A stretch of DNA of 64,000 nucleotides from NCBI RefSeq assembly GCF_900299535.1, contig NZ_OMKE01000010.1, positions 1 to 64,000 on the forward strand. The letters are read 5' to 3'. The stretch is from Aquimarina aquimarini. Its GTDB lineage: Bacteria > Bacteroidota > Bacteroidia > Flavobacteriales > Flavobacteriaceae. The position numbers and the translations under genes are program-made. The notes under the pieces are model-generated. The model was not told where the DNA came from and ran no database searches. It saw nothing but the letters and a program-made list of their open reading frames with translations. This document shows, piece after piece, positions 18,534-27,841 of this stretch (positions are counted from its first letter, which is position 1; every line of letters starts with the position of its first letter).

Positions 18534-19124
18534 TTATTTTTGATTTGCTATTTCAGCAATAACCAATACACTACCCTCAGTAAGGTGATTGTGTATAGTG
18601 GTTATAGAGGTTAAAGAATGTATAGCCAGAAGATCACCTGTATCGAGGCTATATTTTTTATCTTGAATGTTTATTGTAGCGTTTCCTGCATACACATATA
18701 CAAATAACCAATCTGATTCGTCATTTGCATGATATTCAAATTGTTTATTTTGTGAGTAATCAAAAGCTTTTAACTCTCCTGTAGTAGTACCAGAAGTCAT
18801 TAGATTAAAATCGGTACATTGCCCAAAAGAAGAGGTTTCCCATCCTCCTTCAAACTCATCTACATCATAGGGGTTAAGCTGTTTTGAATACCTGTCCTCA
18901 TGCTTCAAAGTTATAGTACCATCTAAGACCATTAATTTTCTGGAGATATCAGGAAGTGGTGTAAACACCGATTCTTTTGCTACAACAGTGGCCATACTTA
19001 ATCTAAAATCAAAATCTAGTTGTTTATAATTTGAATCAGGAGGGTATATATAAAATTGAGTGGTATCTCCACCAGCCCAAGTAGTTGTTTTGAATGATTG
19101 AGAAGGTACAATTGTAATTTCCAT
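18534..19124 (-). CDS. hutD: HutD family protein
   Basis: 196 residues, a bicupin fold of the HutD/Ves family. Typical marks are the N-terminal TTTWAGGDTTQFYIYPPDS, the FRLSMATV strand, the DGTITLKH turn and DVDEFEGGWETSSFG. HutD proteins occur in hut operons and are thought to tune histidine use, perhaps by binding formylglutamate; they are not a catabolic step. The gene lies directly before hutG but is separated from hutU by a 176-base gap that contains an inverted-repeat element. Confidence 0.88.
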   Translation of the reverse strand: MEITIVPSQSFKTTTWAGGDTTQFYIYPPDSNYKQLDFDFRLSMATVVAKESVFTPLPDISRKLMVLDGTITLKHEDRYSKQLNPYDVDEFEGGWETSSFGQCTDFNLMTSGTTTGELKAFDYSQNKQFEYHANDESDWLFVYVYAGNATINIQDKKYSLDTGDLLAIHSLTSITTIHNHLTEGSVLVIAEIANQK

Positions 19125-19138
19125 AGATAGTGAATATA

Positions 19139-19278
19139 AACAAAAGTAGTGTTACTATACTAATTTACTCACTAAGTGAGATTTTAATACTCCGAAGTTT
19201 GCATCTAAATTAAAGATTCGTTTCAAACGAATACTCGTGGGCTTGCTTCGCAGTAGTTTATAGAACACTACTTTTGTT
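19139..19278. repeat. 140-bp palindromic element with 15-bp terminal inverted repeats inside the hut operon
   Basis: The ends AACAAAAGTAGTGTT (19139-19153) and AACACTACTTTTGTT (19264-19278) are exact inverted copies, and pairing continues imperfectly inwards. Inside are two further palindromes, CTCACTAAGTGAG and ATTCGTTTCAAACGAAT. It sits between hutU and hutD with no coding capacity. It could be a miniature mobile element or an RNA structure that sets the relative expression of the downstream hutD-G-F genes. Confidence 0.65.
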
Positions 19279-19300
19279 GAAATTTGATACTTGTGATCGG

Positions 19301-21298
19301 TTATAAATTTTCTAGTAGTTCATCATCAACTAGATTAGGCAGTGTTACTTTGAGTTTAGGAGTTCTTTCCATCTCTCGTTTTATAGCAAACAAAGCTTCT
19401 TCGTTTCTGGCCCAACTTCTTCTAGAAATTCCATTATTTACATCATAAAATAACATACGCTCTAATTTTTCTGAAGCCTCGGTAGTTCCATCCAGAAGCA
19501 TCCCGAATCCACCATTGATTACTTCTCCCCATCCAACGCCACCACCATTGTGAATAGAAACCCATGTAGCTCCTCTGAAACTATCTCCGATAACATTATG
19601 AATTGCCATATCTGCAGTAAATTTACTACCATCATAAATATTACTGGTTTCTCTGTATGGTGAATCAGTACCACTCACATCATGATGATCTCTCCCTAAT
19701 ACTACAGGGGCAGATATTTTTCCACTTTTAATAGCTTGATTAAATGCTTCGGCAATTTTAACACGCCCTTCTGCATCTGCATATAGAATACGAGCTTGTG
19801 AACCAACCACAAGTTTATTCTGTTTAGCTTCTCTAATCCAGGTAATATTATCCTGCATTTGCTGTTGGATTTCTTGCGGAGATACTTTTTTTATAGATTC
19901 CATTACTTCTAGTGCAATCTGATCGGTTGTATCTAAATCTTCAGGGTTACCAGATGTACATACCCATCTAAATGGTCCAAACCCATAATCAAAACACATA
20001 GGACCTAGGATATCCTGTACATATGATGGATATTTAAAATCAATCCCGTTGTCAGAAATAATATCTGCTCCAGCACGAGATGCTTCGAGTAAGAAAGCAT
20101 TTCCATAATCAAAGAAATACGTTCCTCTGTTGGTGTGTCTATTGATGGCATTGGCATGTCTACGCAAAGATGCTTGTACTTTACTTTTGAAAGTCTTAGG
20201 GTCATTGCTAATCAATGCATTGGATTCATCATAGCTTAATCCAACAGGATAATACCCTCCTGACCATGGATTGTGTAATGATGTTTGGTCAGAACCTAAT
20301 TGAATATGAATATTCTCATCATAAAATCGTTCCCAAACATCAACAATATTACCCTGATAAGCAATCGATACTATTTCTTTTTGATTTATTGCTTTTTGAG
20401 TTCTAGTTACCAATACATTGATGTCATCAATGATTTCATCTACCCAACCTTGCTCATGACGTTTTTGTGCTGCCATAGGGTTTACCTCTGCACAAATGGT
20501 GATACAGCCTGCAATATTTCCTGCTTTAGGCTGTGCACCACTCATACCGCCTAATCCAGAGGTCAAAAATATTTTCCCTGCTGATGATTCATTAGGCTGT
20601 AGTGTTTTTCTAAAAGCATTCATTACCGTAATCGTAGTACCATGTACAATCCCTTGCGGGCCTATATACATATAGCTTCCTGCAGTCATTTGCCCATATT
20701 GTGTAACTCCCAGAGCATTGTATTTTTCCCAATCATCAGGTTGTGAGTAATTAGGAATCATCATCCCATTAGTCACAACTACTCTAGGTGCATCTTTTGA
20801 AGAAGGAAATAATCCCATAGGGTGGCCAGAATATATATGTAGCGTTTGATCTTCTATCATTGTAGCCAAATACTTCATTGTGAGAAGGTATTGTGCCCAG
20901 TTTTGAAAAACAGCCCCATTACCTCCATACGTAATCAATTCATATGGATGTTGTGCAATGGCATGATCCAGGTTATTTTGAATCATCAACATGATCCCTG
21001 CGGCCTGTTTGGTATTGGCAGGGTATTCATCTATTGGGCGAGCATATATTTTATGCTCTGGCATAAATCGATACATGTAGATACGTCCATATGTATTGAG
21101 TTCCTCTAGAAACTCAGGAATGAGTTCTTGGTGCCAATCTTTGGGGAAATAACGTAGTGCATTTCTAAGAGCTAGTTTCTTTTCTTCATCAGAAAGGATT
21201 TGTTTTCTCTTAGGAGCACGGCTGATATTTGAATCCAAAGTTTTTTTTAGAGGTAATGTTTCAGGAATTCCTTGAAGTATTTGCTCTTTGAAAGTCAT
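19301..21298 (-). CDS. hutU: Urocanate hydratase, long form
   Basis: 665 residues. It adds water to urocanate to give 4-imidazolone-5-propanoate, using bound NAD+. Family marks include GGNGAVFQNWAQYL, the glycine-rich GLGGMSGAQPKAG, LGSDQTSLHNPW, the NISDNGID-like SDNGIDFKYPSYVQ block and SIHNGGGVGWGEV near the C-terminus. The common bacterial enzyme is ~555 residues; this is the ~660-680 residue type seen in Bacteroidetes and some eukaryotes, with an extended N-terminus. It follows hutI after a hairpin-containing gap. Confidence 0.95.
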   Translation of the reverse strand: MTFKEQILQGIPETLPLKKTLDSNISRAPKRKQILSDEEKKLALRNALRYFPKDWHQELIPEFLEELNTYGRIYMYRFMPEHKIYARPIDEYPANTKQAAGIMLMIQNNLDHAIAQHPYELITYGGNGAVFQNWAQYLLTMKYLATMIEDQTLHIYSGHPMGLFPSSKDAPRVVVTNGMMIPNYSQPDDWEKYNALGVTQYGQMTAGSYMYIGPQGIVHGTTITVMNAFRKTLQPNESSAGKIFLTSGLGGMSGAQPKAGNIAGCITICAEVNPMAAQKRHEQGWVDEIIDDINVLVTRTQKAINQKEIVSIAYQGNIVDVWERFYDENIHIQLGSDQTSLHNPWSGGYYPVGLSYDESNALISNDPKTFKSKVQASLRRHANAINRHTNRGTYFFDYGNAFLLEASRAGADIISDNGIDFKYPSYVQDILGPMCFDYGFGPFRWVCTSGNPEDLDTTDQIALEVMESIKKVSPQEIQQQMQDNITWIREAKQNKLVVGSQARILYADAEGRVKIAEAFNQAIKSGKISAPVVLGRDHHDVSGTDSPYRETSNIYDGSKFTADMAIHNVIGDSFRGATWVSIHNGGGVGWGEVINGGFGMLLDGTTEASEKLERMLFYDVNNGISRRSWARNEEALFAIKREMERTPKLKVTLPNLVDDELLENL

Positions 21299-21319
21299 GA
21301 TGTCATTTATTTTTTTTGG

Positions 21320-21362
21320 ATCTCATACGTACACTATCAGAAACGAATTGTACGTATGAGAT
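21320..21362. promoter_or_regulatory. Hairpin between hutI and hutU
   Basis: ATCTCATACGTAC (21320-21332) and its exact complement (21350-21362) flank a 17-base loop, filling most of the 71-base gap. No T-run follows on the minus strand in a way that suggests a strong terminator. It may be a processing or attenuation hairpin, or a protein-binding palindrome. Confidence 0.5.
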
Positions 21363-21369
21363 TTTGATA

Positions 21370-22617
21370 TTATTTTTGAAATACTAATTGCCCTCGTTTC
21401 CATACTTGAGAAGGAAGGACTTTTCCTTGATGGTAAAAAATTTCATTAAAATGATTTGTTGGGAATAGGTTAAAATCCGCCAACATCCCTGATGAGATTC
21501 TTCCTCTATCAGTAAGGTTAAGGGCATTGGCTGCTCTATAGGTTATTCCTGCAAGTACTTCTGCATTACTTAGTTTCTGAAATGTACCTAGAATACAAGC
21601 CTGTATAAGTAGCTCACCCATTGGTGCAGAACCAGGATTCCAGTCACTAGCAATTGCCAAAGCACCACCTTGATCCAAGATTTTTCTGGCAGGGGTAAAA
21701 TCACATCCCAAGCCTATAGAAGCACCAGGTAAAGCTACAGATACTACATCACTTTGTGCTAGTATCTTGATCTCTTGATCACTACTAGCTTCTAGATGAT
21801 CAGCACTTACAGCACCTACTTTTACAGCAACTTCACTACCTCCTGCATTAAACTGATCAGCATGAACAGTGATATCGAACCCCATAGCTGTTGCTTTTTC
21901 AAAATAAGGATATATATGATCAGGTAAAAATGCACCTTCCTCTACAAAAGCATCAATCCTATTGGTTAGGTTTTCTTCTTTGAGTATAGGGAATAGAGTA
22001 GTGCTGATTTCTTCTAGATAGGCCTTGTGGTTTCCATCAAAATCTTTTGGCAGTATATGGGCGGCTAGACATGTAGAAATCAAATCTGCAGTAGTTGTAG
22101 ATTCAGCCTTTTTTATAGCACGTAGCATTTTGAGTTCTTCCTCTATAGAAAGCCCATATCCACTTTTTGCTTCGATAGTGGTAATTCCTTTGGCTAATAA
22201 AGCATCAGCTCTTTTTATTACTCCATCAGTAAGTGTTTGTAGGTCAGCTTTTCGGGTTTGTGTGACAGTATCCCAAATTCCTCCTCCAGCTGCTGCTATT
22301 TCAAGATAGGATTTCCCACCATTTCGCATAGCATAATCATTGGCTCTCGACCCAGAAAAGCAAATATGTGTATGTGCATCAATAAACCCAGGGGTACATA
22401 CATACTCTGTATCTAATTCTATAATTTCGGCATTGAGTTCTTGAGCTTTCTTTTTTAGATCAGAAAAAAGGCCTGTTGCATAGACTTGTTCATTTTTGAT
22501 GATAATACCCGCATCTTCTGTAACAACAAGATCTTCATCCTTTATAGCTCCTTTAGAGTGTGCTTTTTCTAAAGAAACAAGCTGTTTTATAGGGCCTATT
22601 AGTTTATATTTTTCCAT
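21370..22617 (-). CDS. hutI: Imidazolonepropionase
   Basis: 415 residues. It opens the ring of imidazolonepropionate to formimidoylglutamate, the third hut step. Amidohydrolase metal ligands show in TPGFIDAHTHICFSGSRA (~78) and TVHADQFNAGG (~247), with the catalytic-acid region AIASDWNPGSAPMG (~322) and the substrate-binding YAMRNGGKSYLEI. Length is typical of the family. It lies 36 bases after hutH in the operon. Confidence 0.95.
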   Translation of the reverse strand: MEKYKLIGPIKQLVSLEKAHSKGAIKDEDLVVTEDAGIIIKNEQVYATGLFSDLKKKAQELNAEIIELDTEYVCTPGFIDAHTHICFSGSRANDYAMRNGGKSYLEIAAAGGGIWDTVTQTRKADLQTLTDGVIKRADALLAKGITTIEAKSGYGLSIEEELKMLRAIKKAESTTTADLISTCLAAHILPKDFDGNHKAYLEEISTTLFPILKEENLTNRIDAFVEEGAFLPDHIYPYFEKATAMGFDITVHADQFNAGGSEVAVKVGAVSADHLEASSDQEIKILAQSDVVSVALPGASIGLGCDFTPARKILDQGGALAIASDWNPGSAPMGELLIQACILGTFQKLSNAEVLAGITYRAANALNLTDRGRISSGMLADFNLFPTNHFNEIFYHQGKVLPSQVWKRGQLVFQK

Positions 22618-22653
22618 CGTATGTTTTTACTAAGTATTTTGCTATGATTTTTT

Positions 22654-24234
22654 CTAATAGTTTTCAAAAATATCAGAGAACTGTGTATCAATTGATAATT
22701 GCTCTTTTTCAGCTGTTTCATTAGCAATAGTAAGGATCACTCTATTCTTGATAATTTCTATACCTTTTTCGATATCATCAGCAAATACTCGATCTTTCTC
22801 AGCAAATGGTACTACTGTTCTTAGTTCTTTATGTATTTCATTAAGAATAGCTCCAGATTTCAACGGTTTTCTAAACTCAAAAGCCTGAGCTGCTGTTAAT
22901 AATTCTATTGCTAGTATTTTCTCTACATTATCAATAACCCTCAGGGCTTTTCTACCACCGATTGATCCCATACTTACATGATCTTCTTGTCCTAATGAAG
23001 TAGGAATACTATCTGCACTAGAAGGAAAGCATAATCCTTTATTTTCACTTGCTAATGCCGCAGTGGTATATTGTAAGATCATATACCCAGAGTTGATACC
23101 TGTATCTTGCATCAGTAATTTTGGAACACCAGGAGAGTTCCCTTCTAGAGAAAGATATATTCTTCTATCAGAAATATTACCTAGCTCTGATGCAGCTAAA
23201 CAAGCATAGTCAATTGCCATTGCCAATGGTTGTCCATGAAAACTACCACCACTGATGGTTAAATCTTCATTTATAATGATAGGGTTATCAGTTACAGAGT
23301 TAAGTTCTACTTCTAATAATTCTTTTAGATGTAACCATGCGTTCCTAGAAGATCCATGTACTTGTGGCATACAACGAAGAGAGTAAGGATCTTGAACACG
23401 ATCACAATCAATATGATCCTCCATAATTTCAGAATCTTTTAATAAAGACTTGATTCGTGTGGCTACATGTATATTTCCTTTATAAGGACGTAATTGGTGT
23501 AGCTCTTCAAAAAATGGTTTTACAGAACCTTGTAATCCTTCGATCATCATTGCTCCTATAATATCAGCTTGTGATAAGCAACTTTGTAATTTTGATACAA
23601 CTTGTACTGCATGTGCCGCAATAAACTGAGTTCCGTTTATTAAGGCTAATCCTTCTTTTGGACCTAAGTCTAGAGGCTGTAAGCCTGTTGCTTTGAATAA
23701 TGCGGCAGTTGTGATCGTTTTGCCTTGGTATTCTACTTTACCCAAACCAAGTAAGGGTAAAAACAGGTGAGAAAGAGGAGCAAGATCCCCAGAAGCTCCT
23801 ACAGATCCTTGACAAGGAACAATCGGTATAGCATCATTATCGATATGCCATAGGATTCTATCCAGAGTTTCTTCTGCAATACCAGAATATCCTTTGGATA
23901 AAGACTGAATTTTGAGAATCAACATAAGTTTGGCAATCTCTGTATCTATAGGTTCTCCTACACCAACACTATGACTTTGTAGAATATTACTCTGTAAGAT
24001 ATTGGTTTCTTCTTTAGAAATTTTGGTAGTACAAAGTGGTCCAAATCCTGTGTTTATACCGTATACAGGAGCTCCTTTTTCGACTATGTTTTCTACAATT
24101 TGTCGACTTTTTTTGATCTTTTTGCGAGAAGTTTCAGAAATAATTCCTTGGGTTTTTCCCTGAGCAATTTTAAGTGCTATTCCTGCTGTTAAATAATCTT
24201 CTCCGTACGAAAAATGTTGTGTTATGCTTGACAT
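22654..24234 (-). CDS. hutH: Histidine ammonia-lyase
   Basis: 526 residues from the ATG at 24234. The longer frame to 24261 begins with TTG and is less likely. It removes ammonia from histidine to give urocanate, the first step. The MIO cofactor arises from the Ala-Ser-Gly triad at about 147-149 in GSVGASGDLAPLSHL; the active-site Tyr is in VYGINTGFG (~58). Other marks are SRNAWLHLKE, GSFHGQPLAMAIDYA and a QEDHVSMG loop near 410. As the first gene of the operon it faces the LysR gene at 24317 across an ~80-base gap that must hold both promoters. Confidence 0.95.
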   Translation of the reverse strand: MSSITQHFSYGEDYLTAGIALKIAQGKTQGIISETSRKKIKKSRQIVENIVEKGAPVYGINTGFGPLCTTKISKEETNILQSNILQSHSVGVGEPIDTEIAKLMLILKIQSLSKGYSGIAEETLDRILWHIDNDAIPIVPCQGSVGASGDLAPLSHLFLPLLGLGKVEYQGKTITTAALFKATGLQPLDLGPKEGLALINGTQFIAAHAVQVVSKLQSCLSQADIIGAMMIEGLQGSVKPFFEELHQLRPYKGNIHVATRIKSLLKDSEIMEDHIDCDRVQDPYSLRCMPQVHGSSRNAWLHLKELLEVELNSVTDNPIIINEDLTISGGSFHGQPLAMAIDYACLAASELGNISDRRIYLSLEGNSPGVPKLLMQDTGINSGYMILQYTTAALASENKGLCFPSSADSIPTSLGQEDHVSMGSIGGRKALRVIDNVEKILAIELLTAAQAFEFRKPLKSGAILNEIHKELRTVVPFAEKDRVFADDIEKGIEIIKNRVILTIANETAEKEQLSIDTQFSDIFENY

Positions 24235-24316
24235 TGATATATTTCTATTTGATAGTACCAATTTATGACTTATTTTTGATAATTAGAAATACTAATTTGA
24301 TCATTAATTAATAACT

Positions 24317-25198
24317 ATGGGTTATCAAATAGAATTGCGTCATTTTACATATTTTATGGCAGTGGCAGAAGAATTGCATTTTAGAAAAGCGGCAGATCGG
24401 TTGTTTATTTCTCAGCCAGGCTTGAGTAGACAGATTAAGCAAATGGAAGAAATAATGGGGGTTACTCTTTTTATTAGAAATAAGAGAAAAGTAAGCTTGA
24501 CTGCCGCAGGGAATTACTTAAAGAAAGAACTAGACTATATTTTTAATCATATTGATTTTACTGTAAAACAAACTCGCTTGATTGATAAAGGTAGTGATGG
24601 CGAGATTAGAATTGGTTTTTTGGGGTCTGCTATGCAGGCAGTAATCCCAGAGTTATTGGTCAAAGTAAATGAAGAATACCCTACTATACAATTTAGCCTA
24701 GAAGAGATGTCAAACTATTTACAGGTTGAGGCTATAGAAAAGGATCAATTGGATATCGGGTTTGTACGGCTGGCAAGAGTACCAAAAGATATACAGATGA
24801 AAACGATACATACAGATACATTTTCATTGGTTTTACCGTCAAACCATCATCTTACAGAAAAAACATTTACAAGTGTTAAACAAGTATCTGGAGAACATTT
24901 TATTTTGTTTTCATCAGATTATAGCTCTTTGTATTTTGATATTATTATGAGTATTTGTGAGGATAAAGGGTTTACACCCAAAGTTTCTCATAAATCGGTA
25001 CATGCACAAACTATTTTTAAGTTAGTAGAGAGTGGACTAGGGGTAGCAATTGTACCTACATCATTACAACAAGGGTTTGATTTGGATGTAAAATTTCTAG
25101 AAATACCTAAAATACCACAGAAGGCAACATTGTCTTTTATCTGGAAAAAAGATAATAGAAATCCAGCACTGCAACAAATAATGAAATTTTTGCAATGA
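24317..25198 (+). CDS. LysR-family regulator, probably of the hut operon
   Basis: 293 residues. An N-terminal winged helix (residues ~8-65) includes HFRKAADRLFISQPGLSRQIKQ split across the recognition helix, followed by a linker helix and a type-2 periplasmic-binding-protein effector domain (~92-293; GEIRIGFLGSAMQAVIPELL). It is transcribed away from hutH, the usual place for a LysR activator of the neighbouring operon. Inducer would plausibly be urocanate or histidine. Bacteroidetes hut regulation is not conserved with HutC, so this link is inference from position. Confidence 0.9.
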   Translation: MGYQIELRHFTYFMAVAEELHFRKAADRLFISQPGLSRQIKQMEEIMGVTLFIRNKRKVSLTAAGNYLKKELDYIFNHIDFTVKQTRLIDKGSDGEIRIGFLGSAMQAVIPELLVKVNEEYPTIQFSLEEMSNYLQVEAIEKDQLDIGFVRLARVPKDIQMKTIHTDTFSLVLPSNHHLTEKTFTSVKQVSGEHFILFSSDYSSLYFDIIMSICEDKGFTPKVSHKSVHAQTIFKLVESGLGVAIVPTSLQQGFDLDVKFLEIPKIPQKATLSFIWKKDNRNPALQQIMKFLQ

Positions 25199-25361
25199 TA
25201 TTTTAATTTTTTGAGTCTTAATTTATTGTTTTATAGTAGAACAGCGATTATACTTTTTTTAATTCAATATAAAAAACCACTATTTTTTACCGAAATTAAA
25301 AAAAGTACAATTCACTTCAGATTCTAGAGAAAGCCTAGATCACTAATGTTTAGTAAATAAA

Positions 25362-25727
25362 TTAGTTAGGTAAAGAATAGAAAAACTGTTCTTGTGTAAT
25401 TTTTCCATTATTTACTTCATATACACAAACTTCTTCTATTTGCATACGGCCTTGCCCTTTGAAAGTACAATCCATTTTCATGGTACAACTAAAATGGTTT
25501 TCTGCCACTACGGGTTCAGATATTTCACTACCATGAAATTCTTCTACAGTAGCAAACCAATCTTCACTCTTTTTTGTTACAGCATCAATACCAGAGACAT
25601 GCTCATTTGGGCTTCCTGGCATTTCTTTACTTACAATATTTTTATCATATAATTCACTAAGGACTTGCATGTTTTCTCCTTGACGACATAGTTCTACGAG
25701 ACGATTGGCTACTTCTTGTGTGTTCAT
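25362..25727 (-). CDS. SnoaL-like / NTF2-superfamily protein
   Basis: 121 residues forming one alpha+beta barrel: helices at the start (VANRLVELCRQGENMQVLSELY), then GIDAVTKKSEDWFATVEEFHG and strands with FSCTMKMDCTFKGQGRMQIEEVC. The layout is that of small SnoaL-like proteins, some enzymes and many of unknown role. It stands alone between the LysR gene and the photolyase operon. Specific function cannot be given. Confidence 0.82.
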   Translation of the reverse strand: MNTQEVANRLVELCRQGENMQVLSELYDKNIVSKEMPGSPNEHVSGIDAVTKKSEDWFATVEEFHGSEISEPVVAENHFSCTMKMDCTFKGQGRMQIEEVCVYEVNNGKITQEQFFYSLPN

Positions 25728-25824
25728 AAGATTTAATTTATAGATTAATACAATGATTTATAAAAGTACGTAAATTACGAAATACTTTAAATAGTAACTA
25801 TCAAGAAATATTACAATAAATATA

Positions 25825-27132
25825 TTAATTAAGTGCTTTTTTATAGGTCGCTAAGCATCGTTCTCGCGCTATTTTGTGATCTACAATTGGGTGAGGGTAA
25901 GAAAATTCATTACGATCTTTTATCCATGTATCAATATATGCATGTTGTTTGTCGAATTTAGTGATTTGTGTGGTTGGATTAAAAATCCTGAAATATGGAG
26001 CAGCGTCTACACCTGATCCTGCTGCCCATTGCCAGTTACCTATATTTGCAGACATATCATAATCTAATAGCTTTTCTGCAAAATAAGCTTCACCCCATCG
26101 CCAATCAATTAATAAGTGTTTGCATAAAAAGCTAGCAACTACCATTCGTACACGATTGTGCATATATCCTGTTTGATTTAATTGTCGCATTCCTGCATCT
26201 ACCAAGGGATAACCAGTTTGTCCAGACATCCATTTGTCAAATTCTTTTTCGTTGTTTCTCCATTCTATTCTATCATACTTAGGCTTGAAACACGAATCTT
26301 TGGTATAAGGATAATGCCATAAAATTTGCATAAAAAACTCTCTCCAGATAAGTTCTGATAAGAAAGTCTGGTTTTCTGCAATAATGGCTTTTTTAACGAT
26401 TGTTCTAATCCCTACAGTTCCAAAACGAAGATGTGGCCCTAGTCTAGATGTTCCGTTTTCTTTTGAAGGGTAGTTTCTAGTTGCTTCATAATTTTGAATA
26501 AGGTCTGGTGAAGTTTTATAATCCAGAGTCTTTATGGTTGATACCTGAAATCCCATTTCTTGGAGGGTGATATTAGGGAGTTCTATATTTTTAATTAAGT
26601 TAGAAAGAAAAGGTGTTGTAGAATGAATTTCTATAGTAGAAGAGAGAAACAACTCTTTCCATTTATTTTTATACGGAGTGTATACTATATAAGGAGTACC
26701 ATCATTTTTTGTGATTTCTTTTTTTTCAAAGATTACTTGGTCCTTATAGGTTTGAAATTGAATTTCTTTTTTTTGTAATAGATTTTTTATTTGAGAATCA
26801 CGTTCTCTGGCATATGGTTCATAATCATGATTTGTGAATACTTTATGGATTTGATATTGAGATATAAGAGTTTCAAATACTTTTTGAGGCGTACCATATA
26901 CTATAGCAAGTGAACTATTATATTTTTCTAAAAGTTTCGATCGTATTTTTTGTAGGGTTTCAAAAATAAAAGTGATTCTAGGGTCATCTTTTGGTAAATT
27001 GTCTAGAATATGTTTGTCAAAAATAAATATGGGTAAAACTGGATGACCTGATTTTAACGCTTGTAGTAATCCTGTATTATCATCGATACGAAGATCTCTT
27101 CTGAACCAAAAAATAGTTACTTTTTTACCCAT
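25825..27132 (-). CDS. phrB: Deoxyribodipyrimidine photolyase (cryptochrome/photolyase family)
   Basis: 435 residues. N-terminal alpha/beta antenna domain (TIFWFRRDLRIDDNTGLLQAL) and C-terminal FAD-binding helical domain with LSELIWREFFMQILWHYP, GYPLVDAGMRQLNQTGYMHNR shown in part, and IGNWQWAAGSGVDAAPYFR. It repairs UV cyclobutane dimers with light. Length is slightly below E. coli PhrB. It is the last gene of a three-gene minus-strand operon with an SDR and an SRPBCC protein, a common flavobacterial arrangement. Confidence 0.92.
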   Translation of the reverse strand: MGKKVTIFWFRRDLRIDDNTGLLQALKSGHPVLPIFIFDKHILDNLPKDDPRITFIFETLQKIRSKLLEKYNSSLAIVYGTPQKVFETLISQYQIHKVFTNHDYEPYARERDSQIKNLLQKKEIQFQTYKDQVIFEKKEITKNDGTPYIVYTPYKNKWKELFLSSTIEIHSTTPFLSNLIKNIELPNITLQEMGFQVSTIKTLDYKTSPDLIQNYEATRNYPSKENGTSRLGPHLRFGTVGIRTIVKKAIIAENQTFLSELIWREFFMQILWHYPYTKDSCFKPKYDRIEWRNNEKEFDKWMSGQTGYPLVDAGMRQLNQTGYMHNRVRMVVASFLCKHLLIDWRWGEAYFAEKLLDYDMSANIGNWQWAAGSGVDAAPYFRIFNPTTQITKFDKQHAYIDTWIKDRNEFSYPHPIVDHKIARERCLATYKKALN

Positions 27133-27133
27133 T

Positions 27134-27832
27134 TTAGTTGATGCTTAGAGTAGACATTCCTCCATCAACGCCGATAACTTGACCTGTTATCCAACTACTA
27201 TTATCACTTAATAAAAATTGAGCAATATTTGCTATGTCTTCTGCTTGGCCAACACGTTTCATAGGGTGTTTATTACTCATGATTTCTTTCTTTTTTTCAT
27301 TTGCTAGTAGTTTTTTTGCCAACGTAGTATCTGTAAGAGAAGGTGCAATAACATTCACTCTGAATTTAGGAGCATATTCTGCAGCCAAGGCTTTAGCAAA
27401 ACCTTCTATAGCACCTTTTGCTGCTGCAATACTAGTGTGAAATGGCATTCCTACCTTTACAGCGACAGTACTGAAAAAGACTAAACTAGCTTGTTCTGAG
27501 TTTTTTAGTTTTGGGAGTAAAGTGTGTATTATTTTTATCAAAAACATAAAATTAATTTGCATATCCTGTTCAAAAATAGAAGGAGAGAGTGCTTTAAATG
27601 GTTTTAAATTAATACTACCTGGGCAATATACAAATCCATCAATTCTTTCAGGAAGAACAGTAATATCAATCTCGTCTTTTGAAGCATCATAGGGAATGTG
27701 TGTTACTTCTAGGTTACCAAGGTTTTCAGAAGTTCTTGATGCAATATAAATATTGTGTTCATCATATAATTTTAGAGCAATCTCAAAACCAATACCATGA
27801 CTTCCTCCAATTAGTAAAATATTTTTTCTCAT
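27134..27832 (-). CDS. Short-chain dehydrogenase/reductase
   Basis: 232 residues. Classical SDR marks: NAD(P)-binding ILLIGGSHGIGFEIA at the N-terminus, a YCPGSI segment in place of NAG, and a C-terminal WITGQVIGVDGGMSTL. The active-site region reads SLVFFSTVAVKVGMPFHTSIAAAKGAIEG in sections: the usual Tyr of YxxxK is replaced by a S/T-I-A-A-AK arrangement, so the catalytic Tyr appears to be missing. It lies two bases from the photolyase and ten from the SRPBCC gene. Its substrate is unknown. Confidence 0.88.
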   Translation of the reverse strand: MRKNILLIGGSHGIGFEIALKLYDEHNIYIASRTSENLGNLEVTHIPYDASKDEIDITVLPERIDGFVYCPGSINLKPFKALSPSIFEQDMQINFMFLIKIIHTLLPKLKNSEQASLVFFSTVAVKVGMPFHTSIAAAKGAIEGFAKALAAEYAPKFRVNVIAPSLTDTTLAKKLLANEKKKEIMSNKHPMKRVGQAEDIANIAQFLLSDNSSWITGQVIGVDGGMSTLSIN

Positions 27833-27841
27833 AAGTAATTT

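Noticed and set aside
24235..24261. Longer N-terminus for hutH
   Set aside because: It needs a TTG start; an ATG follows nine codons later and gives a normal protein.
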